From NCBI GenBank assembly GCA_964461135.1, contig CAYWTB010000002.1, positions 62,001-126,000 of the forward strand: a stretch of 64,000 nucleotides of DNA, in the 5' to 3' direction. How positions within the stretch are numbered: position 1 is the stretch's first letter; each line of letters opens with the position of its first letter. This stretch comes from RQOF01 sp964461135. GTDB lineage: Bacteria; Calditrichota; Calditrichia; RBG-13-44-9. The position numbers were made by a program, and so were the translations under genes. Shown in pieces: positions 1 to 7,913 of the stretch. The notes beneath the pieces are model-generated. The model searched no databases and was not told the origin of the DNA. It saw nothing but the letters and a program-made list of their open reading frames with translations.

Positions 1-1535
1 AGAATATTCGAAGCTGTATAACCATATTCCTGAATCTGTTCCTGGGTAGCTTTTATCAATCCTCCCCAACCAGTAAAATACCGTATGGCTTTTTCCGGAT
101 CTACCGAACCATCCTCGATCATCTGCAGAACTGTTTCATTGTTGTGCTTTCTATCCCCATCCCGAAATTCATATTTCCGAACTTCCTGTATGGGTTCGGA
201 AATATCTTCAAACGGCAATTCAAGTTCTTTCAGCTTTTCTTGTATTGCCTTAATCTCTCCCCTTGCATAAGCGATATGTCCAGCCACCAGGCTAAAAGCA
301 ACCCGTGGATCATCTACTATATTATGATCTCCCTCAAAGGGCCCTCCCCATTCTTTCAGCAAGGCTTCATACCGATCCAATGAATACTTTAGTCCTTCAA
401 TATTTTCATTAAGTTTTTTTCGCAATCCTTTCTCATTGTCGGGCAATTCAAATTTGTTTGCTTCAATGGACGGAATATCAGATACCGGAACTGGATCATT
501 CTTGAAATAATATTGAGAATGGAAAATATCATACTCTGGCAAAAGATAATTCGGTACTTCTCCGCGTTTTCTGTTTTCTCTAAGTACCTTAGCCACCCTC
601 TGTAACAATTCTTCGTCTCCACATTCCCGAACTACCTCCTTCGTGAGCGATTTTATGTGTTGCCTGATCGTAGCTGTTCGTTCATCAGATTCAGCCCACT
701 CCTTCAAACTGTCATATACGTCCAACCACTCATGCAAATCCGTCCATTTCTCTGCTTCAAGCGCTTCTTCTGGTACAACCACATCGTTTTCCGTTACAGT
801 TTCATTCTGAGCTTCCCGAACCTGTCTCCAATTCAACCCGGCACTCCACTCATCATTTTCACCAGTTTTGATCGGGCATTCTGAAATTTCATAGGGCTTC
901 ATTTCCGGATAGATCCCCCGTTCAACCAAAAGAAGCTGTTTCTTAACTTGTTCTAAATAATTCTTCAATTCTTTTTGATTCGTTATCCCACCACCAAAGT
1001 CATTGCTTTTGAGCTTTGCAACCAATTCATCCCGAATCATTATCAATCCCATCTTGATCGCTTCTTCTCTTGTCAAAAACTTGTATCTATCCCAAATTGA
1101 CGGTCCACTACAATGTCCCGGAACCCACATCCCAACCCCCCAACCGTCCGGAGCTTCCCCGATTTCCAGCTTACAAAAGGAAGCACCTTTTTTAGACTTG
1201 AATTCAAGTTCAGTGATAACCATTCTGAAATGAACCCACCCATATTCAATGCTGGCATCACTTTCCTTAAATCCCCAATGCGATGCCCGCTTAATCTCAA
1301 TCGTATTTTCTTCCTTTTGCCGGGCTTCATGAGTTTCGTAATCAGATGCCAGTTTGGTTTTCCTTAAAGCCCGAATCTCCGGAATCGCATCCAGATCAAT
1401 TACAAACCCGGGAGCAAAAACCCGTGTCTCACAGTGAGACACGACATGAGACTCCGCAACCGGAGCCTCATTCGCGCCTTTCCCCTCAACCTCACCTTCC
1501 TGCGGTGCTATATCAAAAATAGATAACTGTCCCAT
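1..1535 (-). CDS. Large phage/mobile-element protein, possible DarB-like methyltransferase/helicase N-terminus (partial)
   Basis: An open leftward frame runs from ATG at 1535 off the left edge, giving about 511 residues without a stop. AGGGAG lies a few bases upstream of the start. The N-terminus (MGQLSIFDIAP) is followed by a segment containing GHCSGPSIWDRYKFLTREEA at about residue 140, a charged middle part, and near residue 495 the motif FTGWGGL. Very large DNA methylase/helicase proteins of phages and integrative elements (DarB-like) carry a comparable [YF]xGWGG motif just before the methyltransferase domain. The assignment is an inference, because the catalytic part is outside the window. 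It follows the sliding-clamp gene by 44 bp, and one copy of the module's 16-bp motif lies directly upstream of its ribosome-binding site. It could equally be an unrelated phage protein. Confidence 0.65.
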   Translation of the reverse strand, partial: MGQLSIFDIAPQEGEVEGKGANEAPVAESHVVSHCETRVFAPGFVIDLDAIPEIRALRKTKLASDYETHEARQKEENTIEIKRASHWGFKESDASIEYGWVHFRMVITELEFKSKKGASFCKLEIGEAPDGWGVGMWVPGHCSGPSIWDRYKFLTREEAIKMGLIMIRDELVAKLKSNDFGGGITNQKELKNYLEQVKKQLLLVERGIYPEMKPYEISECPIKTGENDEWSAGLNWRQVREAQNETVTENDVVVPEEALEAEKWTDLHEWLDVYDSLKEWAESDERTATIRQHIKSLTKEVVRECGDEELLQRVAKVLRENRKRGEVPNYLLPEYDIFHSQYYFKNDPVPVSDIPSIEANKFELPDNEKGLRKKLNENIEGLKYSLDRYEALLKEWGGPFEGDHNIVDDPRVAFSLVAGHIAYARGEIKAIQEKLKELELPFEDISEPIQEVRKYEFRDGDRKHNNETVLQMIEDGSVDPEKAIRYFTGWGGLIKATQEQIQEYGYTASNI

Positions 1536-1546
1536 ATTTCTCCCTG

Positions 1547-1562
1547 TAACAGTTTACTAAAC
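1547..1562 (-). promoter_or_regulatory. Phage-module 16-bp operator-like motif, copy 1
   Basis: Read on the minus strand the site is GTTTAGTAAACTGTTA. Its core AGTTTA-C-TAAACT (1551-1563) is a perfect inverted repeat around one base. It abuts the ribosome-binding site of the large leftward gene starting at 1535. Confidence 0.5.
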
Positions 1563-1579
1563 TATTTGAGTAAAAAAAC

Positions 1580-2719
1580 TCAATCTGTTTGCTGTTCTTC
1601 AATTCTCATAGGCATTATCAGCAACAGATAGGATCCGGCATCTGCTCCGATCTGGCTCAACACCACTGCTTTATCCGGTTCGTTCAGTTTGAAGATCACC
1701 TTGTCAGATTCAACCCGGTGAAGCATTTCTTTCAAATAATTGGCATTAAATCCAATTTTATACTGATTGTCATTCGAATAATCACACACAATCGTTTCCA
1801 CGCCCTCATTTCCATTATCACTATCTACCACCTCAATCCGGACTTTGCCACTGACAAAGGTCAAAGCTATCAGACGATTCACATTGTCGGTGAACACTCC
1901 AAGCCTTTTGACCGTATTATACAACGCATCCCGGTCAATGGTAATTTCATGCTTATAACTGGCGGGAATCACCTGCTTATACTGAACAAATTGATCCTGG
2001 ATCAACCGTGCATATATCTCACCACCGTCAAATGAAAATCGAATCTGATTCTCGCTAATCGTAACAGTGATGGGCTCCTTGCCTACCAACCGGCCAATGA
2101 TCTTGGTCAGTGCATATTTTGGAATCAATACCTCAATCTTTTCTTTTGCAACCGGTTCTGATAAATAACTTTTCTTAACAACCAGCTGATGTCCATTTGT
2201 AGCAACAGTTTTAACTTCCTTACCGTCAATAACCAGTTGAACAGCCATAAGCCATGGACGCAAATCATCGGTACTGCACGCGAACGCCACCGATTCAAAA
2301 TGAGTTCTCAGAATCTGTGGCGAAATCTTAAACACCCTGTCTTTTTCTGACATCTCCGGCTTATTCGGAAAACTATCCGATGCCAATCCGGGCAGCTTGA
2401 ACGTACCCTTGTCGGTTTTCATCTTCAATGCCAAATCTTTTCCGTTCAATTTCTCAAAATGCACCTGGGCTTTTTTCGCAAAGGCTTTCACCACATCTTT
2501 AAACGCTTTCGATGGCAATCCTATTTCACCCTCTGCTGTGATCTCTGCCGGAATGCGATACACACCTGTTATTTCCAGATCAGTTCCCCGGACTTCCAGC
2601 ATACCATTCTTTGCCGACAACAAAACATGGGACGTAATCAACATATTATACTTATTGGCAATAGACACGGCATCCTTTATGCCCACTTCCAAATCTTCCT
2701 TAAATGCTGAAAACTTCAT
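1580..2719 (-). CDS. dnaN: DNA polymerase III beta subunit (sliding clamp), phage-encoded version
   Basis: This 379-residue protein has the length and three-domain layout of bacterial beta clamps, which encircle DNA and tether polymerases and other clamp-binding proteins. The C-terminal LLLIMPMRI matches the conserved end of the family (YLIMPMRL), close to the hydrophobic cleft that binds partner peptides. The central domain has VATNGHQLVV, like the usual ATDGHRLA. It lies inside the phage-like module and is therefore probably not the host copy; no polymerase gene is visible here. A consensus promoter (2759-2787) and a strong AGGAGGG site precede the ATG at 2719. The large methylase-like gene follows 44 bp downstream. 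Assignment to the family is firm; the phage origin is inferred from context. Confidence 0.92.
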   Translation of the reverse strand: MKFSAFKEDLEVGIKDAVSIANKYNMLITSHVLLSAKNGMLEVRGTDLEITGVYRIPAEITAEGEIGLPSKAFKDVVKAFAKKAQVHFEKLNGKDLALKMKTDKGTFKLPGLASDSFPNKPEMSEKDRVFKISPQILRTHFESVAFACSTDDLRPWLMAVQLVIDGKEVKTVATNGHQLVVKKSYLSEPVAKEKIEVLIPKYALTKIIGRLVGKEPITVTISENQIRFSFDGGEIYARLIQDQFVQYKQVIPASYKHEITIDRDALYNTVKRLGVFTDNVNRLIALTFVSGKVRIEVVDSDNGNEGVETIVCDYSNDNQYKIGFNANYLKEMLHRVESDKVIFKLNEPDKAVVLSQIGADAGSYLLLIMPMRIEEQQTD

Positions 2720-2758
2720 ATCAGCCCTCCTATCTTATTGATTTTTATGGAATAATAG

Positions 2759-2787
2759 ATAATACATCAAGAAGAAACCATTGTCAA
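2759..2787 (-). promoter_or_regulatory. Sigma70-type promoter of the sliding-clamp gene
   Basis: On the minus strand TTGACA (2787-2782), a 17-bp spacer and TATTAT (2764-2759) give a near-consensus promoter 40 bp upstream of the clamp ATG. Its surroundings resemble the helicase promoter at 7850-7878: both read TGACAAWGG after the -35 start and RATGTATTWT around the -10. Confidence 0.75.
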
Positions 2788-2810
2788 ATCGAAAGGAAAT
2801 AATTTTCGTT

Positions 2811-3416
2811 TCAGGATTTAGCTTTTCCTATATATCGCAGGACGAACATTTTTTTTAAAAGGTGAAAAGACTTTAATCCTTCCTTATTGACTCCAGTCCC
2901 CAAAAAATCATTCAGTTCGTCTATTGTATAAACCACGCCACCATACTTCTCATACTTTTCCTTAATTTCATCTGCATGGGTCTTATACATCTCGGCATGC
3001 GAAATAATAATAATCGATTCATCCACCAACCGCGAATGAAACACCAATAACAATTCGGCATTTCTGAATTCTTCCAATGTATATCTCTTCCAGGCCGGTT
3101 CCGCATCAACATCCGACACCTTGTTATGAACTATCGGTTCTTGTTTCGGAACTACTCCTGAATTCTTTTTCTGATCGTTGAGCTCTTTCTGTCTTTTTAT
3201 AGCATGTTCAATTTTGTCTTTTAACAATTCCCGTAACTTGTCTCCTTCGACACTCCAGACATCTTTGGTCACACTTGACCGGACTATCCATTTATCTTCC
3301 AGTAAATATCTCCGATCCATTCCAATCACCATCATCATGTTCCCGGTCTGCTTTCCCCTGGGAGCCATATACTCCATTCCACTCATATCAACCTTCTCAA
3401 AAGCCAACTCTGTCAT
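2811..3416 (-). CDS. Hypothetical phage protein
   Basis: A 201-residue protein of unknown function. The start is placed at the ATG at 3416 because GGGGAGAAGG lies just upstream and the ATG overlaps the stop of the preceding gene as ATGA; the open frame itself extends to 3461. The N-terminal 80 residues form a beta-rich segment (ELAFEKVDMSGMEYMAPRGK), then a charged, Lys-rich linker at about 80-110, then an alpha/beta C-terminal half with HSRLVDESIIIISHAEMYKT. I recognise no catalytic motif. Its position between small zinc-binding-like genes and the sliding clamp suggests an accessory replication or host-takeover role, but that is context only. Confidence 0.75.
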   Translation of the reverse strand: MTELAFEKVDMSGMEYMAPRGKQTGNMMMVIGMDRRYLLEDKWIVRSSVTKDVWSVEGDKLRELLKDKIEHAIKRQKELNDQKKNSGVVPKQEPIVHNKVSDVDAEPAWKRYTLEEFRNAELLLVFHSRLVDESIIIISHAEMYKTHADEIKEKYEKYGGVVYTIDELNDFLGTGVNKEGLKSFHLLKKMFVLRYIGKAKS

Positions 3417-3676
3417 ACCTTCTCCCCGATACTTGACGGTTGCCTCTTTACAACGAAACAACCAGACTTAAACATTTTGCCACAATCCACACATACTTCC
3501 CTGTGAAAATCACCACTGGCTCCCCCATCCAAAGCAGATTCAAAGGGCAACATATAACACCTATGTCCACCGGCCAGAAACCGTGAGTTTTTGCATTTAC
3601 CATCCTTGTAAAACGCCTTCCCAACAGATTCTTTTTTAATCGATTCAAGCTGAGCTCCTTCGTATCTCAATGCCAT
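3413..3676 (-). CDS. Small Cys-rich protein, putative zinc-binding phage protein
   Basis: An 87-residue protein with a cluster of possible metal ligands: KCKNSRF, GGHRCYM, then CVDCGKMFKSGC. Together these give at least five Cys and one His and suggest a small treble-clef or ribbon fold. GGAG precedes the ATG at 3676 by nine bases, and a copy of the module's palindromic motif lies immediately upstream (3692-3707). The stop overlaps the next start as ATGA, which implies translational coupling. The function is unknown; HNH-type nuclease was considered, but the expected HNH spacing is not evident. Confidence 0.7.
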   Translation of the reverse strand: MALRYEGAQLESIKKESVGKAFYKDGKCKNSRFLAGGHRCYMLPFESALDGGASGDFHREVCVDCGKMFKSGCFVVKRQPSSIGEKV

Positions 3677-3691
3677 ACCCTTATCTCCTAT

Positions 3692-3707
3692 GTTTAGTTT
3701 ACTGTAC
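3692..3707 (+). promoter_or_regulatory. Phage-module 16-bp operator-like motif, copy 2
   Basis: The site reads GTTTAGTTTACTGTAC on the plus strand. It overlaps the stop codon of the leftward gene ending at 3699 and abuts the ribosome-binding site of the next gene (start 3676). Confidence 0.5.
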
Positions 3708-3977
3708 TTTTTGCTGAAATTTTTTTAACTGCCTCAAATCCTCTCTTTTAGATATTTGCACAACTTTATCCTTATGTGGTCCACTCAATATTTTCATCCG
3801 CATTACTTTGATACCACCGAACAAATATGTTCTCTGGCTATTCAAAAATTCTAAAATCGTTCCAGGTGACAAAGTGATACATGGTCCATAATACCAAACA
3901 CGATGAGTCCTCTCAGACGGTCTTTCCTCAATAGGCAAACAAACCTGGGACACCACTTCATATTTATCACCCATCAT
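3699..3977 (-). CDS. Hypothetical phage protein (paralogue of the upstream gene)
   Basis: A 92-residue protein without a recognised family. It shares a pattern with the protein encoded just upstream (3967-4266): both have a G-x-ILE segment, an aromatic/Gly stretch, an hydrophobic-SG turn (MKILSG here, FRVVSG there) and a following V/I-x(2)-[ST]-[KR]-[RE]-E-[DE] helix. This suggests a tandem duplication followed by strong divergence. The start may be the first or second Met (3977 or 3974); it overlaps the upstream stop. The many short beta-prone segments suggest a small beta-barrel, perhaps SH3- or KOW-like, but this is only an impression. Confidence 0.7.
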   Translation of the reverse strand: MMGDKYEVVSQVCLPIEERPSERTHRVWYYGPCITLSPGTILEFLNSQRTYLFGGIKVMRMKILSGPHKDKVVQISKREDLRQLKKFQQKVQ

Positions 3978-4266
3978 TTTTCTGATTCACCTGATTTAAC
4001 CATTCATATTCTTCCCGGGTAAACACACCAATCTCCGCGCCCACACGTCTACCCGAAACAACCCGGAATGCCAAATACTGAGATCCATTCATAAAATTGG
4101 ACCAATAATATCCTTTCAATTCCAAAAAATCATTAGCTTCCAATATCACTCCATCAAATTGCGGATATCCGCCAACTAATTTCTCTTGCGTAAAAAACAA
4201 AGCCTTTCTAACCACAACATATTTGGTTCCAGCTGGAATCTGTCTACTTTTGGGAATTACTTTCAT
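3967..4266 (-). CDS. Hypothetical phage protein (paralogue of the downstream gene)
   Basis: A 99-residue protein of unknown function. Its ATG overlaps the stop of the zinc-ribbon gene as ATGA, so translation is probably coupled. The sequence alternates hydrophobic strands and turns (AGTKYVVVRKALFF, YLAFRVVSGRRVG) and ends in a short helix (FTREEYEWLNQ). It aligns loosely with the 92-residue protein encoded next. Confidence 0.7.
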   Translation of the reverse strand: MKVIPKSRQIPAGTKYVVVRKALFFTQEKLVGGYPQFDGVILEANDFLELKGYYWSNFMNGSQYLAFRVVSGRRVGAEIGVFTREEYEWLNQVNQKNDG

Positions 4267-4673
4267 AGAATAGGCAATTCCTGTTTCTCTTTACAGCAAG
4301 GAAAACGAGTACACCCTAAAAACTTACCCCGTAGCCCGGGCTTAACAACCAATATACCACCACATTTACAGGGCCGGAATCTATTCGCATCCCGGATCAC
4401 CATCCGGATCACACTCTGAATATCTTCCCATTCAACGCTTTCTATTTGCCTGGCATAAATAAATCTTTCAGTTTTCGATTCAACAATCTTAATTCTGATC
4501 GTATTCTTTTGATATAATGACGAACCAAATTTAGGAATACTGGAATAGACCCGAATGGTTAACCAGTTGTCCACCGAAAAGTCATAAACCATTTCTTTCT
4601 GTGTAATATGGTTATTCCGCGCAAATCCCAAGTCATATAACAATTTTTCGAAAGTAGCAACGCTCTTGACCAT
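4263..4673 (-). CDS. Phage protein with C-terminal topoisomerase-type zinc ribbon
   Basis: A 136-residue protein. The C-terminal third carries PCKCGG (Cys102, Cys104) and GCTRFPCC (Cys121, Cys126, Cys127) around LVVKPGLRGKFLG, the pattern of the zf-C4 ribbon found at the end of bacterial topoisomerase I and in some nucleases. Such ribbons usually bind single-stranded DNA. The N-terminal 95 residues are an unrecognised alpha/beta domain. The gene lies six bases after the RuvC-like gene and overlaps the next gene as ATGA, in a DNA-processing context. I infer a DNA-binding accessory role; no nuclease motif is visible. Confidence 0.75.
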   Translation of the reverse strand: MVKSVATFEKLLYDLGFARNNHITQKEMVYDFSVDNWLTIRVYSSIPKFGSSLYQKNTIRIKIVESKTERFIYARQIESVEWEDIQSVIRMVIRDANRFRPCKCGGILVVKPGLRGKFLGCTRFPCCKEKQELPIL

Positions 4674-4679
4674 ACATCC

Positions 4680-5306
4680 CTATGCGAATTCCAAAAAATA
4701 CTGTTTAGTTCTATTGACAATGTACTGACCCAGGCAGACCGCATCTGCAGAATCCTCATCCAATTCCTGATCGTTCCGCATTCCTAAAATACCTTTGGCG
4801 ATCACCATGGAGAGCTGCTTACGAATCTCGCTCGGTTCATTAAATACCCCCAAAATGGAACCTTGCCAGGTTGCTGCAGGAACAGAAACGGTATCAAATC
4901 CAAGCATGTCACACCAGCCGAATATTCGATTCTTCTGTTCGGTCAATTTTTTGCTGGCCTGATAATTCTTTCCCAGGTACTGATCTTCCACGGCCACAAT
5001 CACGCTTTCATTACAAAATTCATTAGCAAATAACTTGAACTGATTCTGCAGGTCCTTCGGCTTTACCCTCTTTATAACCTGAATTTCAGATTTCAGCCAA
5101 ACCGATATTGCAACCTTCTTTTTCACATCAACCTTGGGATCAACGGCAATCACCACATCATAATTCTTCAAGATCTTAATGGTCACACCTTTTCCCTCCT
5201 GAATCGGAATCACTTTTCTTTCCCACTTCGCACTCATCTGATCTCCCACATCTTCCACTTTTTCCGAATTCCAGTATAATATACGTTGCATTTTTGGGTT
5301 TAGCAT
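4680..5306 (-). CDS. RuvC-like Holliday-junction resolvase
   Basis: The 208-residue protein keeps the acidic pattern of the RuvC fold: VVIAVDPKVD (Asp56), VIVAVEDQYLGKNY (Glu107, with the family's E-[DE]-Q-[YF]-x-x-x-N block) and DEDSADAVCLGQ (Asp185, Asp188). These positions match the metal-binding D-E-D-D set of RuvC, which cuts four-way junctions; phages use such enzymes to resolve recombination or replication intermediates. The start is uncertain: the first ATG (5306) lies inside a copy of the module's 16-bp motif, and a second in-frame ATG at 5291 may be the true start; neither has a clear ribosome-binding site. It is followed six bases later by the zinc-ribbon gene. Confidence 0.8.
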   Translation of the reverse strand: MLNPKMQRILYWNSEKVEDVGDQMSAKWERKVIPIQEGKGVTIKILKNYDVVIAVDPKVDVKKKVAISVWLKSEIQVIKRVKPKDLQNQFKLFANEFCNESVIVAVEDQYLGKNYQASKKLTEQKNRIFGWCDMLGFDTVSVPAATWQGSILGVFNEPSEIRKQLSMVIAKGILGMRNDQELDEDSADAVCLGQYIVNRTKQYFLEFA

Positions 5307-5313
5307 ACTAAAT
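5298..5313 (+). promoter_or_regulatory. Phage-module 16-bp operator-like motif, copy 3
   Basis: The site reads GTTTAGCATACTAAAT, with arms TTTAG and CTAAA around CATA. It overlaps the first possible start codon of the RuvC-like gene. Confidence 0.5.
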
Positions 5314-5346
5314 TATGACTGCATCTCCCATATCCACCACATCCCT

Positions 5347-5371
5347 GGGCGAGCATTCACACTGCTCGCCC
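5347..5371. terminator. Intercistronic 9-bp GC-rich hairpin
   Basis: GGGCGAGCA and TGCTCGCCC form a perfect nine-pair stem with a seven-base loop between the helicase and resolvase genes. The T-rich tail (5372-5379) is on the plus-strand side only. For the leftward genes it is therefore not a canonical intrinsic terminator and may act in mRNA processing or block antisense transcription. Confidence 0.45.
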
Positions 5372-5377
5372 TTTTAT

Positions 5378-7792
5378 TTACATCTGAATATCCTTCTGAA
5401 TTTCCCGGATTTCCTTTATCACTTCCTTTCGGAATGCCTCATTTACCGTAGCCACATTACCATCCGCAACATCCTGAGTCAAATCATCATATCCGGCATC
5501 AAATCCTAACTCTGCCAGAAACCGTGACGGTTCGGTTTCCTGATTGAACCTTGTCAGTACATGGCTTAAATACACTCGCTGGATCGCTCGGGTAATAGCC
5601 ACATACAACAACCGTCTTTCTTCTTCCACATCAGAAGCCCTGGAATGGGGCAGAATCTTTTCAGAAACACCAATAACAAAGATCACCTTGAACTCCAGGC
5701 CCTTACTTCGATGAATGGTTTTCAATTCGACCGCATTGGCCTCACCCGATCCGGAACCATCCAGTTTCGCCAGATATTCAAGAAACTCATCAATCGTCTT
5801 AAAATGATCGGCCAGCGTAGAGAGCTCACTCAATTTTTCAATTTTCTCCACGGCCACACCTTCTTCATGGTTATCCATGATCCAGTCATCGTATTTCAAT
5901 CGCTCCCGAACCACGTTCATATATCCACCAACCGTATCCAATTCCAATTCCCGGATATATTCAACGTGGGAAGCAAACTCCCGGGCATTCGTATTCATAT
6001 AATTATGGCTGAACGTACCCGATTTCAAAGCCTCGATCAATGATGTACTTTTTGCCTTTTCCTTTAACTGTCCCACAAAACTTTGCCCTAAATACCGATT
6101 CGGTTTATTAACAACCCGTTCCAGGGCTTCCATGTCCGTATCATCATGAATGTATTTAATGAAGGAAACCATATCCTTGATCTCGGCAGAATTGTAGAAA
6201 GACTGTTCAACCTTGTAAGGAATCGCTCGTCTAATCAGAGCTTCTTCAAGCGGTCTGGATTGTGCATTGGTCCGGTACAAAATGGCAATGTCTTTATATT
6301 CAATTCCGGCAGTCTTGGACAGGGTTACAATTTCTTCCACGATCTCATCCGCTTCCTCGTCACCATCCAGAAACGAATCATAAAATTGAATATGACCATC
6401 TTCCTTCCGGAAAGCCCTGGTTCTCGAAAATTTCCATTTGGCTTGATCCATCAGATCATTTCCCAACTCAATAATGTTCTTCGGACACCGGTAATTGTAC
6501 TCCAGTTCAATGATCTTGCCTTGCGGAAAATACTTGGTGAAATAAACAGCGTATTCCGGAACTGCTCCCCGGAAAGCATAAATGCTGTTGTGGGTCAATA
6601 AACCATCCGCAACATAGGTTTCATGCTGGTCCACTTTCAGGGAATAAACAGGCTCGTTCTCAACCATGTCATATTCAATCGTAACCGGCTCCCATGCACC
6701 ATCCCTGCTCCCATCATACACACAGACCCGCATCTGTTCGGGAACAAGTTCATCTGTCCGTACAATTTTCTCGGGCACTCCATTGGCATGGCGAATCAAC
6801 CACTTGTGTTCCGGCGTACATTGAGTTGATTTAAAACCGGCACTCACTCTCGCCAAGGGCCCGGTATAAAACCGTTCACTCTTTTCCAATACCCTATATG
6901 CTGGCCTTCCCCGCCCAACAAAGCCCTTATCAGAGCGTGAATAACTAACCACATAATCACCCACCTCAATTTCTTCAATCGGCTTCCAACCAAGACTCGC
7001 ACACAAAACCATCGTTCCGGCAGGCTGGCACTGTCTGGGGTCACCAACCGCGAAAAAATTTTGATTTTTCGCCTGCAACATAGTAGATACTTCAAGCTGA
7101 ACTTTGTTCGTATCTTGAAATTCATCCATCAAAATAAATCTGAATTTGTTCTGATAAAGTTCAAGAATCTGAGGCTTAGCTTTGAACATCCAATAGGTTT
7201 CAGAAAGCATATCATCAAAACCAATCATCCGGTTCATTTCTCTCATGCGTTCATAGTACGAATAGAAATCAATAAACCAATCTTCCTTCCACCGTTCTAC
7301 ACCCTGTTCTTCCAAGAACTGAACATAGTCATGGATGGTCATGCAACTATTCTTAATCACTCCAATTTTCTTAATAGCAATTTTCGGATTCTGGAAATTA
7401 GTCGTCTCCAGCCTTAATTCCTTAAAACAGTCTTTAACGAATTTAAGCTGTCCCCAGGAATCCATGATCTGATAACCTCTCATATTCGGTTTCCACATGG
7501 CAATCGACTCACGCAAGATTTTGTTCAACTGACTGTGAATCGTTCCCACATTTAAGGTCTGAACATGATCACCTACAATTGCCATCAACCTGGTTTTCAT
7601 CTCATTTGCAGCATCATTGGTAAAGGTGAACACCAGCATATCGCTCGGTTTCACGTCCTTCTGTATAAGTTTTCCCACCCGATGTGTCAGCACGGATGTT
7701 TTTCCGCTTCCCGCTCCAGCGATCACAAGCCACTGCCCATCAAACGTGTCCACGGCTTCTGCTTGTCGATCATCAAAACTTGACTTTCCCAT
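5378..7792 (-). CDS. UvrD/PcrA/Rep-type SF1A DNA helicase containing a mini-intein
   Basis: The 804-residue reading frame encodes a superfamily 1A 3'-5' helicase interrupted by an in-frame intein (residues 255-402). Without the intein the helicase is 656 residues, near the family norm. Motifs seen are Walker A AGAGSGKT (25-32), TFTNDAANEM, the DExQ box DEFQD (223-227), GDPRQ joined across the intein to SIYAFRGA, the TIHRSKGLEF block and RRLLYVAITRA near the C-terminus. Such enzymes unwind DNA for replication, repair or recombination; here it probably serves the phage module. A promoter of its own lies at 7850-7878. AAAGGAT precedes the ATG at 7792. Confidence 0.93.
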   Translation of the reverse strand: MGKSSFDDRQAEAVDTFDGQWLVIAGAGSGKTSVLTHRVGKLIQKDVKPSDMLVFTFTNDAANEMKTRLMAIVGDHVQTLNVGTIHSQLNKILRESIAMWKPNMRGYQIMDSWGQLKFVKDCFKELRLETTNFQNPKIAIKKIGVIKNSCMTIHDYVQFLEEQGVERWKEDWFIDFYSYYERMREMNRMIGFDDMLSETYWMFKAKPQILELYQNKFRFILMDEFQDTNKVQLEVSTMLQAKNQNFFAVGDPRQCQPAGTMVLCASLGWKPIEEIEVGDYVVSYSRSDKGFVGRGRPAYRVLEKSERFYTGPLARVSAGFKSTQCTPEHKWLIRHANGVPEKIVRTDELVPEQMRVCVYDGSRDGAWEPVTIEYDMVENEPVYSLKVDQHETYVADGLLTHNSIYAFRGAVPEYAVYFTKYFPQGKIIELEYNYRCPKNIIELGNDLMDQAKWKFSRTRAFRKEDGHIQFYDSFLDGDEEADEIVEEIVTLSKTAGIEYKDIAILYRTNAQSRPLEEALIRRAIPYKVEQSFYNSAEIKDMVSFIKYIHDDTDMEALERVVNKPNRYLGQSFVGQLKEKAKSTSLIEALKSGTFSHNYMNTNAREFASHVEYIRELELDTVGGYMNVVRERLKYDDWIMDNHEEGVAVEKIEKLSELSTLADHFKTIDEFLEYLAKLDGSGSGEANAVELKTIHRSKGLEFKVIFVIGVSEKILPHSRASDVEEERRLLYVAITRAIQRVYLSHVLTRFNQETEPSRFLAELGFDAGYDDLTQDVADGNVATVNEAFRKEVIKEIREIQKDIQM
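6587..7030 (-). other. Mini-intein (148 residues, no homing endonuclease) in the helicase
   Basis: Residues 255-402 of the helicase frame interrupt the highly conserved GDxxQ-SIY motif exactly between Gln254 and Ser403. The insert starts with Cys (CQPAGTMVL, block A), has a block-B-like segment STQCTPEHKWL with the T-x-x-H signature, and ends with block F/G features: VYSLKVDQHETYVADGLLTHN-type sequence closing in His-Asn before the +1 Ser. These are the residues needed for class 1 protein splicing. There is no LAGLIDADG or HNH segment, and 148 residues matches an endonuclease-free mini-intein. Splicing activity is inferred from intact motifs. Confidence 0.93.
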
Positions 7793-7849
7793 ATCTTTTA
7801 TCCTTTCGGTCAGTTGAACAGTTGATCAAATTTTCATGTATGTATAGAT

Positions 7850-7878
7850 AAAATACATTGTTAGAAATCCTTTGTCAG
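7850..7878 (-). promoter_or_regulatory. Promoter of the helicase gene
   Basis: On the minus strand CTGACA (7878-7873), a 17-bp spacer and TATTTT (7855-7850) lie 58 bp upstream of the helicase ATG. The spacer and flanks resemble those of the sliding-clamp promoter. Confidence 0.6.
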
Positions 7879-7913
7879 GGGAAAAAAGTTATATATTCAA
7901 TAATTACAATAGT

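Noticed and set aside
1589..2035. 148-codon plus-strand frame opposite the sliding clamp
   Set aside because: It is the antisense shadow of dnaN, with no ribosome-binding site and no plausible protein composition.
3413..3676. HNH endonuclease
   Set aside because: Cys pairs are present, but the His-Asn-His spacing and beta-beta-alpha pattern cannot be recognised in the 87 residues.
5347..5379. Classical terminator for the leftward helicase transcript
   Set aside because: The hairpin is strong, but the T run is on the plus-strand side; on the minus strand the stem is followed by AGGGATG, so a hairpin is reported without that claim.
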